DNA from: JANYHF01 sp963732765
Lineage (GTDB): Bacteria > Pseudomonadota > Alphaproteobacteria > Rhizobiales > Hyphomicrobiaceae
Length of the DNA: 64,000 nt
Assembly: GCA_963732765.1 (NCBI GenBank)
Contig: CAVTAS010000008.1
Location: forward strand, 744,001-808,000
Direction: 5' to 3'
Shown here piece after piece: positions 42,178 to 51,020 of the stretch. Positions within the stretch are counted from its first letter, which is position 1, and each line of letters starts with the position of its first letter. The notes below the pieces were generated by a model that saw only the letters and a program-made list of their open reading frames with translations, had not been told where the DNA came from and searched no databases. The position numbers and the translations under genes were made by a program.

Positions 42178-43724
42178 CGCGGGGGTCCCGCAAGCCCAGA
42201 CGACGGTACTAGGCGCCGCCAGTGACTGGCTGGATCGCTTGTTGGCGGAGCCTGCCAAGGCGCTCGGCGTGCTCTGCACCGCCCAGGTGCTGTTTTGGAC
42301 CCTGGCTTGCGCGCTCACCCACTATGGTCCGACGCGCGACATGGTGGAGAGCTACCTCTGGGGCCACGAGTGGGTCATCGGCACCCCTAAGCATCCCAAC
42401 CTGCCGGGCTTGATCCTGGAATCCGGCCGGGTCCTGACGGGTTCGATTGCCTGGCCGGGCTATTTCTCGTCCGAGCTGCTGCTGGTCGGCACCTATCTCT
42501 GCACTTATGGCCTCGGCGCCGAGATCATGGGACCGCGTCGGGCGCTGGCGGGCGTGCTGCTGCTGACCGGCCTGTTCTACATGGCCTGGCCCAGCACGCT
42601 GATGAACCACGATGTGGTGCAGATGCCGATCTGGGCCGGCCTGGTCTGGTTGCTGTGGCGGCAGCGCTCGTCGGCAAGTCTCGCCGGATGGCTGGCGCTT
42701 GGGCGCGCTGGCGGCCTTGGGTCTCTATGCCAAGCTCTCGTTTGGCGTCATGATTGCGTGTTGCGGGCTGTGGGTTCTCTACGATCCCCTGCTGTTTCGC
42801 CAGCTTGCCCGTCCCGCTCCCTGGGCGGGCCTTGCCCTCTTTGGCGTCCTTTGCCTGCCGCTGCTCGGCTGGCTGCGCAGCTCGCAATTCGTCGCGCTGG
42901 ATTATGCCCGCGAGCAGAATGCCGCCGGCGGGGCAAGCCCCTGGGAGTTCCTCGGCGGGCAGATCCTGACCTCGCTTGGCGTGCTCGCTGTGGCGGTGCT
43001 GGCCGGCCTGATCTGGCGCCGCGCCGGCGCACACGCACCCGGCCCCTTGCCGCCGCCGGTCGACGACGTGCCGCTGCCGACCCCCATCTCCATCCGTTAT
43101 CTCGCCCACATGCTCCTGATGCCCAATCTCATGACTACGTGGCTGGCCTGGATGATGTCTTCGGGCACGCGCGGCATGTGGGGCACGCCCATGCTCAGTC
43201 TGCTCGGCCTGCTGGTGGTGGCATTGGTCCCCGAGCGGCTCGATCGCATCACTCTGCGAAAGATCGCGCAGCTTGCCAGTGCGTTGCTGGTGGTCCTCCC
43301 CGCCATCTACATCGCCGACACGCTGATCGAACCTCGCATTTGGGGAAAACCAAAACGCCAGGGCTGGCCGCAGGCCGAAATGAATCAACGCTTTCAGGCG
43401 CTATGGCACCAACAAACCGGCAAGCCCCTGCGCATCGTCGGTGGAGATTTCTGGACAGCTGGCCTCGTCGCCCTCAGCCCCGGCGACATGCCCTCCATCT
43501 TCACCAATGGCAATTTCGATACCGCCCCCTGGATCACGCCCGAAAGGCTGAAACGGGAAGGCGCGCTGCTGGTCTGGCACGCCGGCGATCCAGCCGCTGG
43601 AATACCGCTCGATCTTCTGCCGATTGCTGGCGCCAACCCACCCCGCTTTGAGCGTTTCCAATGGCCGCTGATTACCGATGCGCCGCCGCTTTTGATCGGC
43701 TATGCCATTGTTCCACCGGCCTGA
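42164..43724 (+). CDS. GT39/ArnT-like integral membrane glycosyltransferase, one-base frameshift
   Basis: A multi-pass membrane protein of about 520 residues of the GT-C (family 39-like) class, which transfers sugars from polyprenyl phosphate carriers. The first frame (42164 to about 42700) has the luminal acidic motif GPTRDMVESYLWGHEW with Asp and Glu. The rest is in another frame (GALAALGLYAKLSFG...VPPA, ending 43724). One extra G in the run at 42701-42703 explains the break, since WLALG then continues as ALAALGLYAK. At least eight hydrophobic segments occur in the joined product. With the GT2, deacetylase and GtrA genes that follow it forms a lipid-linked glycosylation cassette. Confidence 0.8.
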
Positions 43725-43763
43725 CCGGCTGCCGATCTCCCACAAACCAATGCTAAACCCCTG

Positions 43764-44750
43764 ATGCCGCAGCAGCTTCTCTCTGTCATCGTGCCCGTGC
43801 TGAACGAGGCGGCCAATCTTGGCGAGCTCTCAGGGCGGCTGCGTACCGTGCTGGATACGCTGGACATCGGCTGGGAGGTGATCGCGATCGACGATGGCTC
43901 GACCGATGGCACAATGGCGGCGCTGCGCGATCTGCACACGGCCGACCCGCGCTTTCGCGCCGTCTCGCTCAGCCGCAATTTCGGCAAGGAGCGCGCCATC
44001 GCGGCGGGCCTGGCCTATGCTCAAGGCGACGCCGCCGTGCTGATCGACGCCGATCTGCAGCATCCGCCCGAAGTCATTGCCGAGTTCCTGGTCGAATGGC
44101 GCAAGGGCTTCGATATCGTCTACGGCCAGCGCATCGATCGTAACACCGATGGGCCGGCGCGGCGCTATCTGGCGCGCGGTTTCTACCGCCTGTTCAGGTT
44201 GCTCTCGCGGACCTCGCTGCCACCAGGGGCGGGCGATTTCCGCCTGCTGTCGCGCCGCGCGGTCGACGCCATGAACCGCTTTGGCGAGCGCGAGCGTTTC
44301 AACAAGGGCCTCTACTCCTGGATCGGCTTTCCCTCAATCGGCGTTCCCTACCGGGTCGCAGAGCGCAAGGCCGGGTTTGCCAAGTGGAGCCCGCGCAAGC
44401 TGATCCATTTCGCGCTCGACGGCATCTTCTCGTTCTCGACCATGCCGTTGCGCATTTCGGCCGTGCTCGGCCTGCTGATCTCGCTCGGCGCGGTCGGCTA
44501 CGGTTTCTATTTCCTGATCTATACGCTGATGTTCGGTATCGACCGGCCGGGCTTTCCTTCGCTGATCATCTCGATCATGTTTCTCAGCGGCGTGCAGTTG
44601 GTGTCGCTGGGCATCGTGGGCGAATATCTCGGCCGCGTGTACGAAGAAGTGAAAGCGCGCCCGCTGTTCCTGGTAGCTGAGGAAGTCGGGTTCGTTCGCC
44701 AGCCGGGCGCGGCCCGCGTGCTGGACCGTCCGATGGGAGATCGCGCATGA
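43764..44750 (+). CDS. GT2-family polyprenyl-phosphate glycosyltransferase (GtrB/ArnC-like)
   Basis: A 328-residue GT2 enzyme. The N-terminal GT-A domain has SVIVPVLNEAANLGEL, the DDGSTDGT motif and DADLQHPPE. Two membrane helices at about residues 232-258 and 266-290 close the protein, as in GtrB, ArnC and DPM1-like enzymes that load a sugar onto undecaprenyl phosphate. It overlaps the next gene by 4 bases (ATGA). This supplies the donor for a flippase such as the GtrA homologue two genes down. Confidence 0.93.
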   Translation: MPQQLLSVIVPVLNEAANLGELSGRLRTVLDTLDIGWEVIAIDDGSTDGTMAALRDLHTADPRFRAVSLSRNFGKERAIAAGLAYAQGDAAVLIDADLQHPPEVIAEFLVEWRKGFDIVYGQRIDRNTDGPARRYLARGFYRLFRLLSRTSLPPGAGDFRLLSRRAVDAMNRFGERERFNKGLYSWIGFPSIGVPYRVAERKAGFAKWSPRKLIHFALDGIFSFSTMPLRISAVLGLLISLGAVGYGFYFLIYTLMFGIDRPGFPSLIISIMFLSGVQLVSLGIVGEYLGRVYEEVKARPLFLVAEEVGFVRQPGAARVLDRPMGDRA

Positions 44751-45625
44751 CCCCGGCACATCTTCCGCCTGGACCGCAAATTCTGCTGTGTGCCGATGAT
44801 TTCGCCATCTCCAGCTCGGTGTCGAGGGGCATCGAAGAGGCGGTTGCGGCGGGACGCTTGTCGTCGACGTCGGCTTTCGCAACCTTCCCGGAGTGGCCAG
44901 CGGAGGCCAAGCGTCTGGCCGCCCTGCGCAACCAGATCGCCATCGGCCTGCATCTCAATTTCACTGTCGGTGCACCGCTTGGCGCCATGCCGATTCTCGC
45001 GCCATCAGGTGCGTTGCCGCCCATGATGGAACTGATGAACCGCAGCCTGCGCCGCGCCATCGACCCCGCCGAGATCGAAGCCGAGACGGTGCGCCAGCTG
45101 ACGCGCTTTGCCGAGCATGTGGGGCATGCGCCCGACTATCTGGACGGGCACCAGCATGCCCATGCTCTACCCGGGATTGGCCCGGCCGTGCTCGCCGGCC
45201 TTACGCGCTGGGAGGCCGGCCGAAAGTCCATGATGGTGCGCGATCCTGGCGACACCTTTTCCCGCATCGTGCAGCGCAGGCGCTGCGTGAAGAAGGCTTT
45301 CAAGCTTGCCTGGCTGGTGGTCGGATTTGGCGGTCGCGTGCGCCGCTCTGGCCATCCAGTGAACGTCGGTTTTTCCGGCCACTCGCACTATATGACGAGC
45401 AGCCCCTATCCGCGCGAGTTGGAAGCCAGTTTCATCGCCACCGGCCCACGGCACCTGATGATGTGCCATCCGGGTTACGCGGACGAACTGCTGGCGTCGC
45501 GCGATTGGGTGACAGTGCGGCGTGAGCAGGAATTGCAGGGCCTCTTGAGCGCCGAAGGTCTGAAGGAACGGCTGTGGCGGCCGGATCGAGCCCGCGCCGA
45601 TCTTTGGGCCGACTGGCGTGTCTGA
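44747..45625 (+). CDS. ChbG/HpnK (YdjC) family carbohydrate deacetylase
   Basis: A 292-residue protein of the ChbG/HpnK/YdjC deacetylase family. Metal ligands are LLCADDFAIS (Asp-Asp), IGLHLNF (His) and DGHQHAH (two His), all intact. Known members remove acetyl groups from chitooligosaccharides (ChbG) or take part in hopanoid synthesis (HpnK). Linked to GtrA and GT2 it may deacetylate a lipid-linked sugar. It overlaps both neighbours (ATGA upstream, GTG overlap downstream). Confidence 0.9.
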   Translation: MTPAHLPPGPQILLCADDFAISSSVSRGIEEAVAAGRLSSTSAFATFPEWPAEAKRLAALRNQIAIGLHLNFTVGAPLGAMPILAPSGALPPMMELMNRSLRRAIDPAEIEAETVRQLTRFAEHVGHAPDYLDGHQHAHALPGIGPAVLAGLTRWEAGRKSMMVRDPGDTFSRIVQRRRCVKKAFKLAWLVVGFGGRVRRSGHPVNVGFSGHSHYMTSSPYPRELEASFIATGPRHLMMCHPGYADELLASRDWVTVRREQELQGLLSAEGLKERLWRPDRARADLWADWRV

Positions 45626-46022
45626 GCCAACCGATTTGCGAGCCAGGATTTTTCACTATGGTGGTTTTCTGCTGGCCGGAGGCCTCGCCTTCGTCACCGA
45701 TGTCGGCGTGTTCCAGCTCTTGAACGTGGCGGCGGGGGTTGCCGCACTAATCGCCCGTCCCGTTAGCATTTCCGTTGCGATGATCGTCTCGTGGCTGATC
45801 AACCGCACTGTGACCTTCCCGATGCCCGGCCCGCCGCGCCTGCCCGAATTCCTTCATTTCGCCGCCCTCGCCTGGGTGGCCGCGGCGTTCAACTACGCGG
45901 TGTTCGCCGCGGTGCTATGGGGATGGCCGGAGATCTGGAAACCGCTCGCCATTTTCGTCGCCTCCCTGGCCGCAATGGTGCTCGGCTATGTCAACATGCG
46001 GTTTTCGGTGTTCCGGAAGTGA
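45618..46022 (+). CDS. GtrA-family membrane protein (lipid-linked sugar flippase-like)
   Basis: A 134-residue GtrA/DPMS3-like protein with four membrane helices (about residues 14-34, 38-60, 76-98, 104-124). The typical GGLAFVTDVGVFQLL, SWLINRTVTF and YVNMRFSVFRK segments are present. GtrA is thought to flip undecaprenyl-phosphate sugars made by GtrB. The start is the GTG at 45618, overlapping the deacetylase end by 8 bases, so the cassette is translationally coupled. Confidence 0.88.
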   Translation: MSEPTDLRARIFHYGGFLLAGGLAFVTDVGVFQLLNVAAGVAALIARPVSISVAMIVSWLINRTVTFPMPGPPRLPEFLHFAALAWVAAAFNYAVFAAVLWGWPEIWKPLAIFVASLAAMVLGYVNMRFSVFRK

Positions 46023-46106
46023 CGCGGACAAGGCGTCCGTTCACCGAAAATGCACCATTGCCGCGCATTCTGTCCACTTACACCGGCCTGATGTTGGGAG
46101 TAGCCG

Positions 46107-46937
46107 ATGGCCCTTGACGATGTTCCGCTCGCCGAGCCGATGTCCCCTGGCGCCGAGCGTTTCAGCCGCGAAGCGCTCAAGCGCGGCGCCGCGCACAACG
46201 GCATCCTGCTGAGCTACGGCGACGATCCCATGCAGTCGATGCTGGTGTTTCCCGCCAAACGTCCGACCGGCCCAGTGCTGATCTTCTATCACGGCGGCAA
46301 CTGGACCAATGGTTCCAAGGATTGGTTCGCCTATCTCGCGCCCCTGCTGACTGCGCGCGGCATCACCTTCGTCAGCGTTGGCTATCGCCTTGCCCCGGGT
46401 GCGATGTTCCCGGTCGGCTGGGAGGATGCGCTCTACGGTTTCGACATCGCCGTGCGCAACATCGCCAAGTTCGGCGGCGATCCCAACCGGGTGTTCGTTT
46501 CCGGGCACGATGCCGGCGCCCATTATGCCGCCCTGATGGCCTTGAAGGCCGGGTGGCGCGATGCGCTCTCCTTGCCGATGGATGTGGTCAAGGGCTGCCT
46601 GCCCATTTCCGGCTTCTACGATTTCGGCCCCAACGCCGGCTTTAAGAGCCGCCCGATGTTTCTGGGCATGCCCGAGCAGAAGGGCGAGCGTTACGCCTCC
46701 GCCATCCGCTATGGCCATCCCAAAGCGCCGCCTTTCCTGGTCACCTATGGTTCGGACGACCTCCCCCATGCGCGCAGCCAGGGCCACGATTTCGTGCGCG
46801 CGCTGCGCCGCGAACACATGATGGCCGAGGAACTGGTGCTGGAAGGCCAGGACCATTTCGGCACGGCGCTGGCCATTGCCGAAGAAAACGGGCCCTGGAT
46901 CGCCGCCGTCAACTGGATGACCGGTAACACCGGTTGA
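46107..46937 (+). CDS. Alpha/beta hydrolase resembling kynurenine formamidase, with Asp in the nucleophile elbow
   Basis: A 276-residue protein of the esterase/kynurenine-formamidase-like group. The oxyanion HGGNW lies at residues 62-66, and the family C-terminal Asp and His segments (LVTYGSDDLPH and GQDHFG) are in place. The nucleophile elbow is SGHDAGAH, residues 132-139, with Asp135 where GHSAG relatives have Ser. The change needs at least two bases, so a sequencing slip is unlikely. Asp is the nucleophile in haloalkane dehalogenases and epoxide hydrolases, so activity could be altered rather than lost. Confidence 0.85.
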   Translation: MALDDVPLAEPMSPGAERFSREALKRGAAHNGILLSYGDDPMQSMLVFPAKRPTGPVLIFYHGGNWTNGSKDWFAYLAPLLTARGITFVSVGYRLAPGAMFPVGWEDALYGFDIAVRNIAKFGGDPNRVFVSGHDAGAHYAALMALKAGWRDALSLPMDVVKGCLPISGFYDFGPNAGFKSRPMFLGMPEQKGERYASAIRYGHPKAPPFLVTYGSDDLPHARSQGHDFVRALRREHMMAEELVLEGQDHFGTALAIAEENGPWIAAVNWMTGNTG

Positions 46938-47010
46938 AGTGGTCTGGACGGATGCGGGCGATCTGAGGCAAATTACCCCCCGCTAGTCGCACCAACCGGG
47001 ACGGTCCTCC

Positions 47011-48051
47011 ATGCGCATCGCAGCCGTGCTTGTCGCTATCCTGGCTCCAATCCTGAGCATCGCGTCGCCCGCAATTGCCGCCGACGACTGGGCGGCCTGC
47101 AAGAGCGACGACTTCAAGGCCGTAGTCGCCAGCTGCAGCGCGCTCTTGAAGAAGGGCAAACTGAACCGTACGCAGACCATCGACGCGCTGACCAACCGCG
47201 CCTGGTCCTATTACAACACCAACGACAACACCCTGGCGCTGGCCGACTACGCCGACTGCCTGAAGCGCGACGAGAACAACGTCACCTGCCTGAACGGCAT
47301 GTCGGCCACCTATGTCGCGATGGAGTGGCACCCCGACGCCATCACTGTCGCCGACAAGGTGATCGCTCTCAATCCGCGCAATCAGTATGCCTACATCAAC
47401 AAGGGCAATGCGCTGCACGCCACCTCGCGCTATCAGCAGGCGATCGAACAATACAACAAGGCGCTCGACGTGGCGCCCGGCTGGGTGCGCGCGTACTACC
47501 GCCGCGGCCGCTCCTTGAACGAGGTGGATCGCTACGAGGACGCCATCGCCGATTTCGACAAGGTGATGCTGATCGATCCCGAGTACACGCTGGCGTTGGG
47601 TGCGCGCGGCTACAGCCACCGCGTGCTCGGCCATCTCGACAAGGCGCTAGCCGATTTCAACGCCGCCACCGCTGCCGATGCCAAGGACGACTGGTCGTTC
47701 GTCGAGCGCGGCATGGTGCTGCTGCAGCGCAACGAGAATGAGAAGGCGCTGGCCGATTTCGACACCGGCATCTCGATGGCGCCGACGGTCACCTGGTACT
47801 ACGGCCAGCGCGGCATCGCCCACTTCCGGCTAGGCAAGATCGAGGCCGCCAAGCAGGACTTCGAACGTGTTTTGAAGACCGTGAAAGACGACGCCATCGC
47901 GAACGTCCATCTCGGCCAGATCTACCAGAAGGCCGGCAACACGGGCGCGGCCAAAGCATTCTACCGCGCCGCGATGATGGGCACGGTGTCCGACCCCGAC
48001 ACTCGCGAGGCACAGAAACAAGCGCTTAAACTGCTGGCGGCGGTGAAATAA
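47011..48051 (+). CDS. Periplasmic TPR-repeat protein
   Basis: A 346-residue protein with a signal peptide (about residues 1-23, ending AIA) and about seven tetratricopeptide repeats over residues 55-325. Typical are YAYINKGNALHATSRYQQAI and WVRAYYRRGRSLNEVDRYED. TPRs bind proteins, and this one probably acts as a periplasmic scaffold. It ends convergent with ridA, with an inverted repeat between them. No specific partner is visible. Confidence 0.85.
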   Translation: MRIAAVLVAILAPILSIASPAIAADDWAACKSDDFKAVVASCSALLKKGKLNRTQTIDALTNRAWSYYNTNDNTLALADYADCLKRDENNVTCLNGMSATYVAMEWHPDAITVADKVIALNPRNQYAYINKGNALHATSRYQQAIEQYNKALDVAPGWVRAYYRRGRSLNEVDRYEDAIADFDKVMLIDPEYTLALGARGYSHRVLGHLDKALADFNAATAADAKDDWSFVERGMVLLQRNENEKALADFDTGISMAPTVTWYYGQRGIAHFRLGKIEAAKQDFERVLKTVKDDAIANVHLGQIYQKAGNTGAAKAFYRAAMMGTVSDPDTREAQKQALKLLAAVK

Positions 48052-48062
48052 ACGTGTGGTGT

Positions 48063-48159
48063 GTAGGTCGGATAGAGCCCCTTTTTCTGGGCGAAATCCG
48101 ACAGCCGCAAGCGCTGCCCGTGAGGTGTCGGATCTCGCTGAAACGCATATCCGACCTAC
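48063..48159. repeat. GTAGGTCGGATA inverted-repeat element
   Basis: GTAGGTCGGATA at 48063-48074 and TATCCGACCTAC at 48148-48159 pair perfectly. Shorter inner repeats (ATCCGAC, GTCGGAT) lie between. It sits between two convergent genes and has the form of a REP-like palindromic unit. Confidence 0.75.
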
Positions 48160-48165
48160 GTGGCC

Positions 48166-48519
48166 TCAGTCCAGCGCGGCCGTCACCATGATCTCGACGG
48201 TATATTCCGAGGCGGCTAGCTTGGCCTCGATCGTCGCGCGGGCGGGCGTATTGCCGGGCGAGACCCAGGCGTCCCAGGCCGAATTCATCTCGGAAAACGT
48301 CGAGATATCGGCGAGGAAAATCTGTGTCGTGATCAGTTTCTGCTTAGTCGTGCCGGCGGCCTGCAAGAGGCGGTCGATGGTGGCCAGGATGTCGGCGGTC
48401 TGCTCCTTGACCGACTTTCCCTTGGCGGCATCGGCCACCACACCGGCCAGATAGACCATGTTGCCGTGGATCACGGCCTGGCTCATGCGCGGGCCAACTT
48501 CGAGACGCTTGATTGGCAT
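48166..48519 (-). CDS. RidA-family protein
   Basis: A 117-residue RidA/YjgF-like protein. RidA hydrolyses reactive enamine and imine intermediates. The family segments VYLAGVVAD, SVKEQTADILATIDRLLQAAG and ARATIEAKLA are visible. The catalytic Arg of true RidA (usually in the stretch PARxxV) reads as PARATIE here, so this may be a Rid subfamily member. The ATG at 48519 follows AGGAG and is preferred over the open frame reaching 48861. Confidence 0.88.
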   Translation of the reverse strand: MPIKRLEVGPRMSQAVIHGNMVYLAGVVADAAKGKSVKEQTADILATIDRLLQAAGTTKQKLITTQIFLADISTFSEMNSAWDAWVSPGNTPARATIEAKLAASEYTVEIMVTAALD

Positions 48520-48644
48520 GGGTATGCTCCTCATTGGGGGCGGGATACGATCGTTGAGCGTGTAGCGCGCCGGGCAGACGACAACAACAGGGGGCCGAGG
48601 AGCAAGTTGCGGCGGGGCCGCCCCACGGGGTACGCCGCCGCGCC

Positions 48645-49361
48645 CTAGCGTTCGCCGCGCGATATCCGGTCGAGCTGTTTCTGCATCGCCGCCAGTTGGT
48701 CTTGCAGAGCCGAGATATCGTTCGGTGGCGTGACGGCCGCCGCGGGAGCAGCCGTCGTCAACGCATCGCGATCCACGATCGCATCCAGATCCGGCGTCCG
48801 GGTGGCGCCGATGCCGTTCGGCATCGATCCCGCGCGCGGCAGTTTGGCGAACGGCGACCACATGCTCATGGCCTTCTCGAACAGCGCCATGTTGTGACGG
48901 GTCTGTTCCTGCATGGCCTCCAGCGCTGCCGCACCGAACGGCACCGCGCCGAACGGTGTCTTGTTGCCGATGCCCGCCGCCCCCCAGGTCTCTGCCATCT
49001 GCTTGCGGAATCGCTCCTGCTCGCGCGCCAGTGTCTCGATGCTCATATCGAGATAGCTCGGCACCAGTTTGCCCATGCTGTCGCCATAGAAGCGGATCAG
49101 CTGGCGCAGGAAATTCACCGGCAATAGATTCTGCCCACGACCCTCCTGTTCCAGGATGATCTGGGTAAGGACGCTGTGCGTCAGATCTTCGCCTGTTTTG
49201 GCGTCGAACACCACGAAATCGCGTTCGCCGCGCACCATTTCGGCCAGATCGTCCAGCGTCACATAGGTGCTGGTCTCGGTGTTATAGAGCCGCCGGTTCG
49301 CATACTTCTTGATTGTGACGGGCGTTTTCTTGGTCTGATCAGTTTGGGTGGTCTGGTCCAC
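48645..49361 (-). CDS. phaR: PHA synthesis regulator PhaR
   Basis: A 238-residue PhaR, the repressor that senses PHB granules and controls phasin and PHA genes. The conserved N-terminal DNA-binding domain reads IKKYANRRLYNTETSTYVTLD, and the middle has RGQNLLPVNFLRQLIRFYGDSM. The C-terminus is a Gln-rich helix. It is divergent from phaA, which fits the usual phaR/phaA arrangement. Confidence 0.94.
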   Translation of the reverse strand: MDQTTQTDQTKKTPVTIKKYANRRLYNTETSTYVTLDDLAEMVRGERDFVVFDAKTGEDLTHSVLTQIILEQEGRGQNLLPVNFLRQLIRFYGDSMGKLVPSYLDMSIETLAREQERFRKQMAETWGAAGIGNKTPFGAVPFGAAALEAMQEQTRHNMALFEKAMSMWSPFAKLPRAGSMPNGIGATRTPDLDAIVDRDALTTAAPAAAVTPPNDISALQDQLAAMQKQLDRISRGER

Positions 49362-49582
49362 GACGGGCCTCGGGCGTTGGGGGATCGCGGCGCGACAGAC
49401 GATTGCTCGCCTTCGCAGATGCGAAACGATAGCACAAAATATAGGCAGGGAAACCGGCTTTACGGGGTGGGGGTCTCTGCTGCGAACGCGAACAAATGTT
49501 CGCGGTGGGCTATTGGACGCAAGGGCTGCCTGCTGCTAAATGAGGCATTCGCCCTCAGTTTCGGCCAGCAAGGATCACCTCC

Positions 49583-50772
49583 ATGAGCAAAGACGCCAAC
49601 GCCATTGTCATCGCCAGCGCCGCTCGGACACCCGTGGGATCGTTCAACGGAGCGCTCGCCAGCCTGCCCGCTCATGAACTTGGCCGCATCGCCATATCGG
49701 CGGCGCTGGAGCGTGCGGGCGTAAAGGCGGCCGACGTCAGCGAAGTCATCATGGGCCAGATCCTGACCGCCGGTCAGGGCCAGAACCCGGCCCGCCAAGC
49801 CTCGGTCAATGCCGGCATCCCGCATTCGACGCCCGCTTGGGGCATGAACCAGCTGTGCGGCTCGGGCCTGCGCGCGGTCGCCCTGGGCGCGCAGCAGATC
49901 GCCGACGGCTCGGCCACGCATCGTGGTCGCGGGCGGCCAGGAGAGCATGAGCCAGGCGACGCATTGCGCCCACATGCGCGACGGCACCAAGATGGGCGAC
50001 TTCAAGCTCATCGATACCATGATCAAGGATGGTCTGTGGGATGCCTTTAACGGCTACCACATGGGCAACACGGCCGAGAACGTCGCCAAGCAGTGGCAGA
50101 TCACGCGCGAACAGCAGGATACGTTTGCCGTCGCTTCGCAGAACAAGGCCGAGGCGGCGCAGAAGGCCGGCAAATTCAAGGACGAGATCACGCCCGTGAC
50201 GATCAAGGGCAAGAAGGGCGATACCGTCGTTTCGCAGGACGAGTACATCAAGTCTGGCGTCACCATGGAGAGCGTCGCCAAGCTTCGCCCCGCGTTCGAC
50301 AAGGAGGGCACGGTGACCGCGGCCAATGCGTCCGGCATCAACGACGGCGCGGCGGCCCTGGTGCTGATGACGGCGGCCGAGGCCAAGAAGCGCGGCATCG
50401 AGCCGATGGCGCGCATCGTGTCCTGGGCGACGCGTTGGCGTCGATCCCGCGATCATGGGCTCAGGCCCGATCCCGGCCTCGCGCGCGGCGCTGAAGAAGG
50501 CCGGCTGGAAGGCGGACGATCTCGATCTGGTGGAAGCCAACGAGGCCTTCGCGGCGCAGGCCTGCGCCGTCAACAAGGACCTCGGCTGGGATACCTCCAA
50601 GGTCAACGTCAACGGCGGCGCGATCGCCATCGGCCACCCGATCGGAGCATCAGGCGCGCGCGTGCTGACGACGCTGCTCTACGAGATGAAGCGCCGCGGC
50701 GCCAAGAAGGGCCTGGCCACGCTCTGCATCGGCGGCGGCATGGGCGTGGCAATGTGCGTCGAGCGGGATTGA
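49583..50772 (+). CDS. phaA: Acetyl-CoA acetyltransferase (beta-ketothiolase PhaA), two frameshifts
   Basis: A thiolase that condenses two acetyl-CoA, the first step of PHB synthesis. Family motifs are spread over three frames: N-terminal ASAARTPVGSFNGAL and NQLCGSG with catalytic Cys92 in frame one; VVAGGQESMS to VSWAT in frame two; and VEANEAFAAQ, GHPIGASGAR and the second catalytic Cys in CIGGGMGVAM in frame three. One extra base near 49916 and one near 50435 restore a single protein of about 396 residues, the normal length. Either these are sequencing indels or the gene is dead. Next to phaR but with no phaB following. Confidence 0.9.
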
Positions 50773-50778
50773 GCCGGC

Positions 50779-50963
50779 CGGGGACATGATGTTCATCGAC
50801 GGCCTGCGCCGGCGCTTGAGATGCGCGCCTTTGTGGAGCCGTCGATGAACTTCGTGTCCCCAGTCTTTGGCTCCGCAGACTGGGGACACGAAGTTAAAGT
50901 TCACCCCGAAAGTCGTGCAGGACCTCGACAGGGCGCCGGGCGAACATGAACATCATGTCCCCG
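50779..50963. repeat. MITE-like element with 18-bp inverted termini and internal hairpins
   Basis: The ends CGGGGACATGATGTTCAT (50779-50796) and its exact complement (50946-50963) form 18-base inverted termini. Inside are two further dyads: 50791-50803 with 50838-50850, and 50848-50866 with 50877-50895 (19-base arms). It begins 7 bases after the phaA stop. It codes for nothing. The GGGGACA start is shared with the other repeats in the window. Confidence 0.75.
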
Positions 50964-51020
50964 AACGAAAAAGGGGCGCCCGAAGCCGCCCCTGAACTCA
51001 ATCTGAAATCGAACCGCCGC

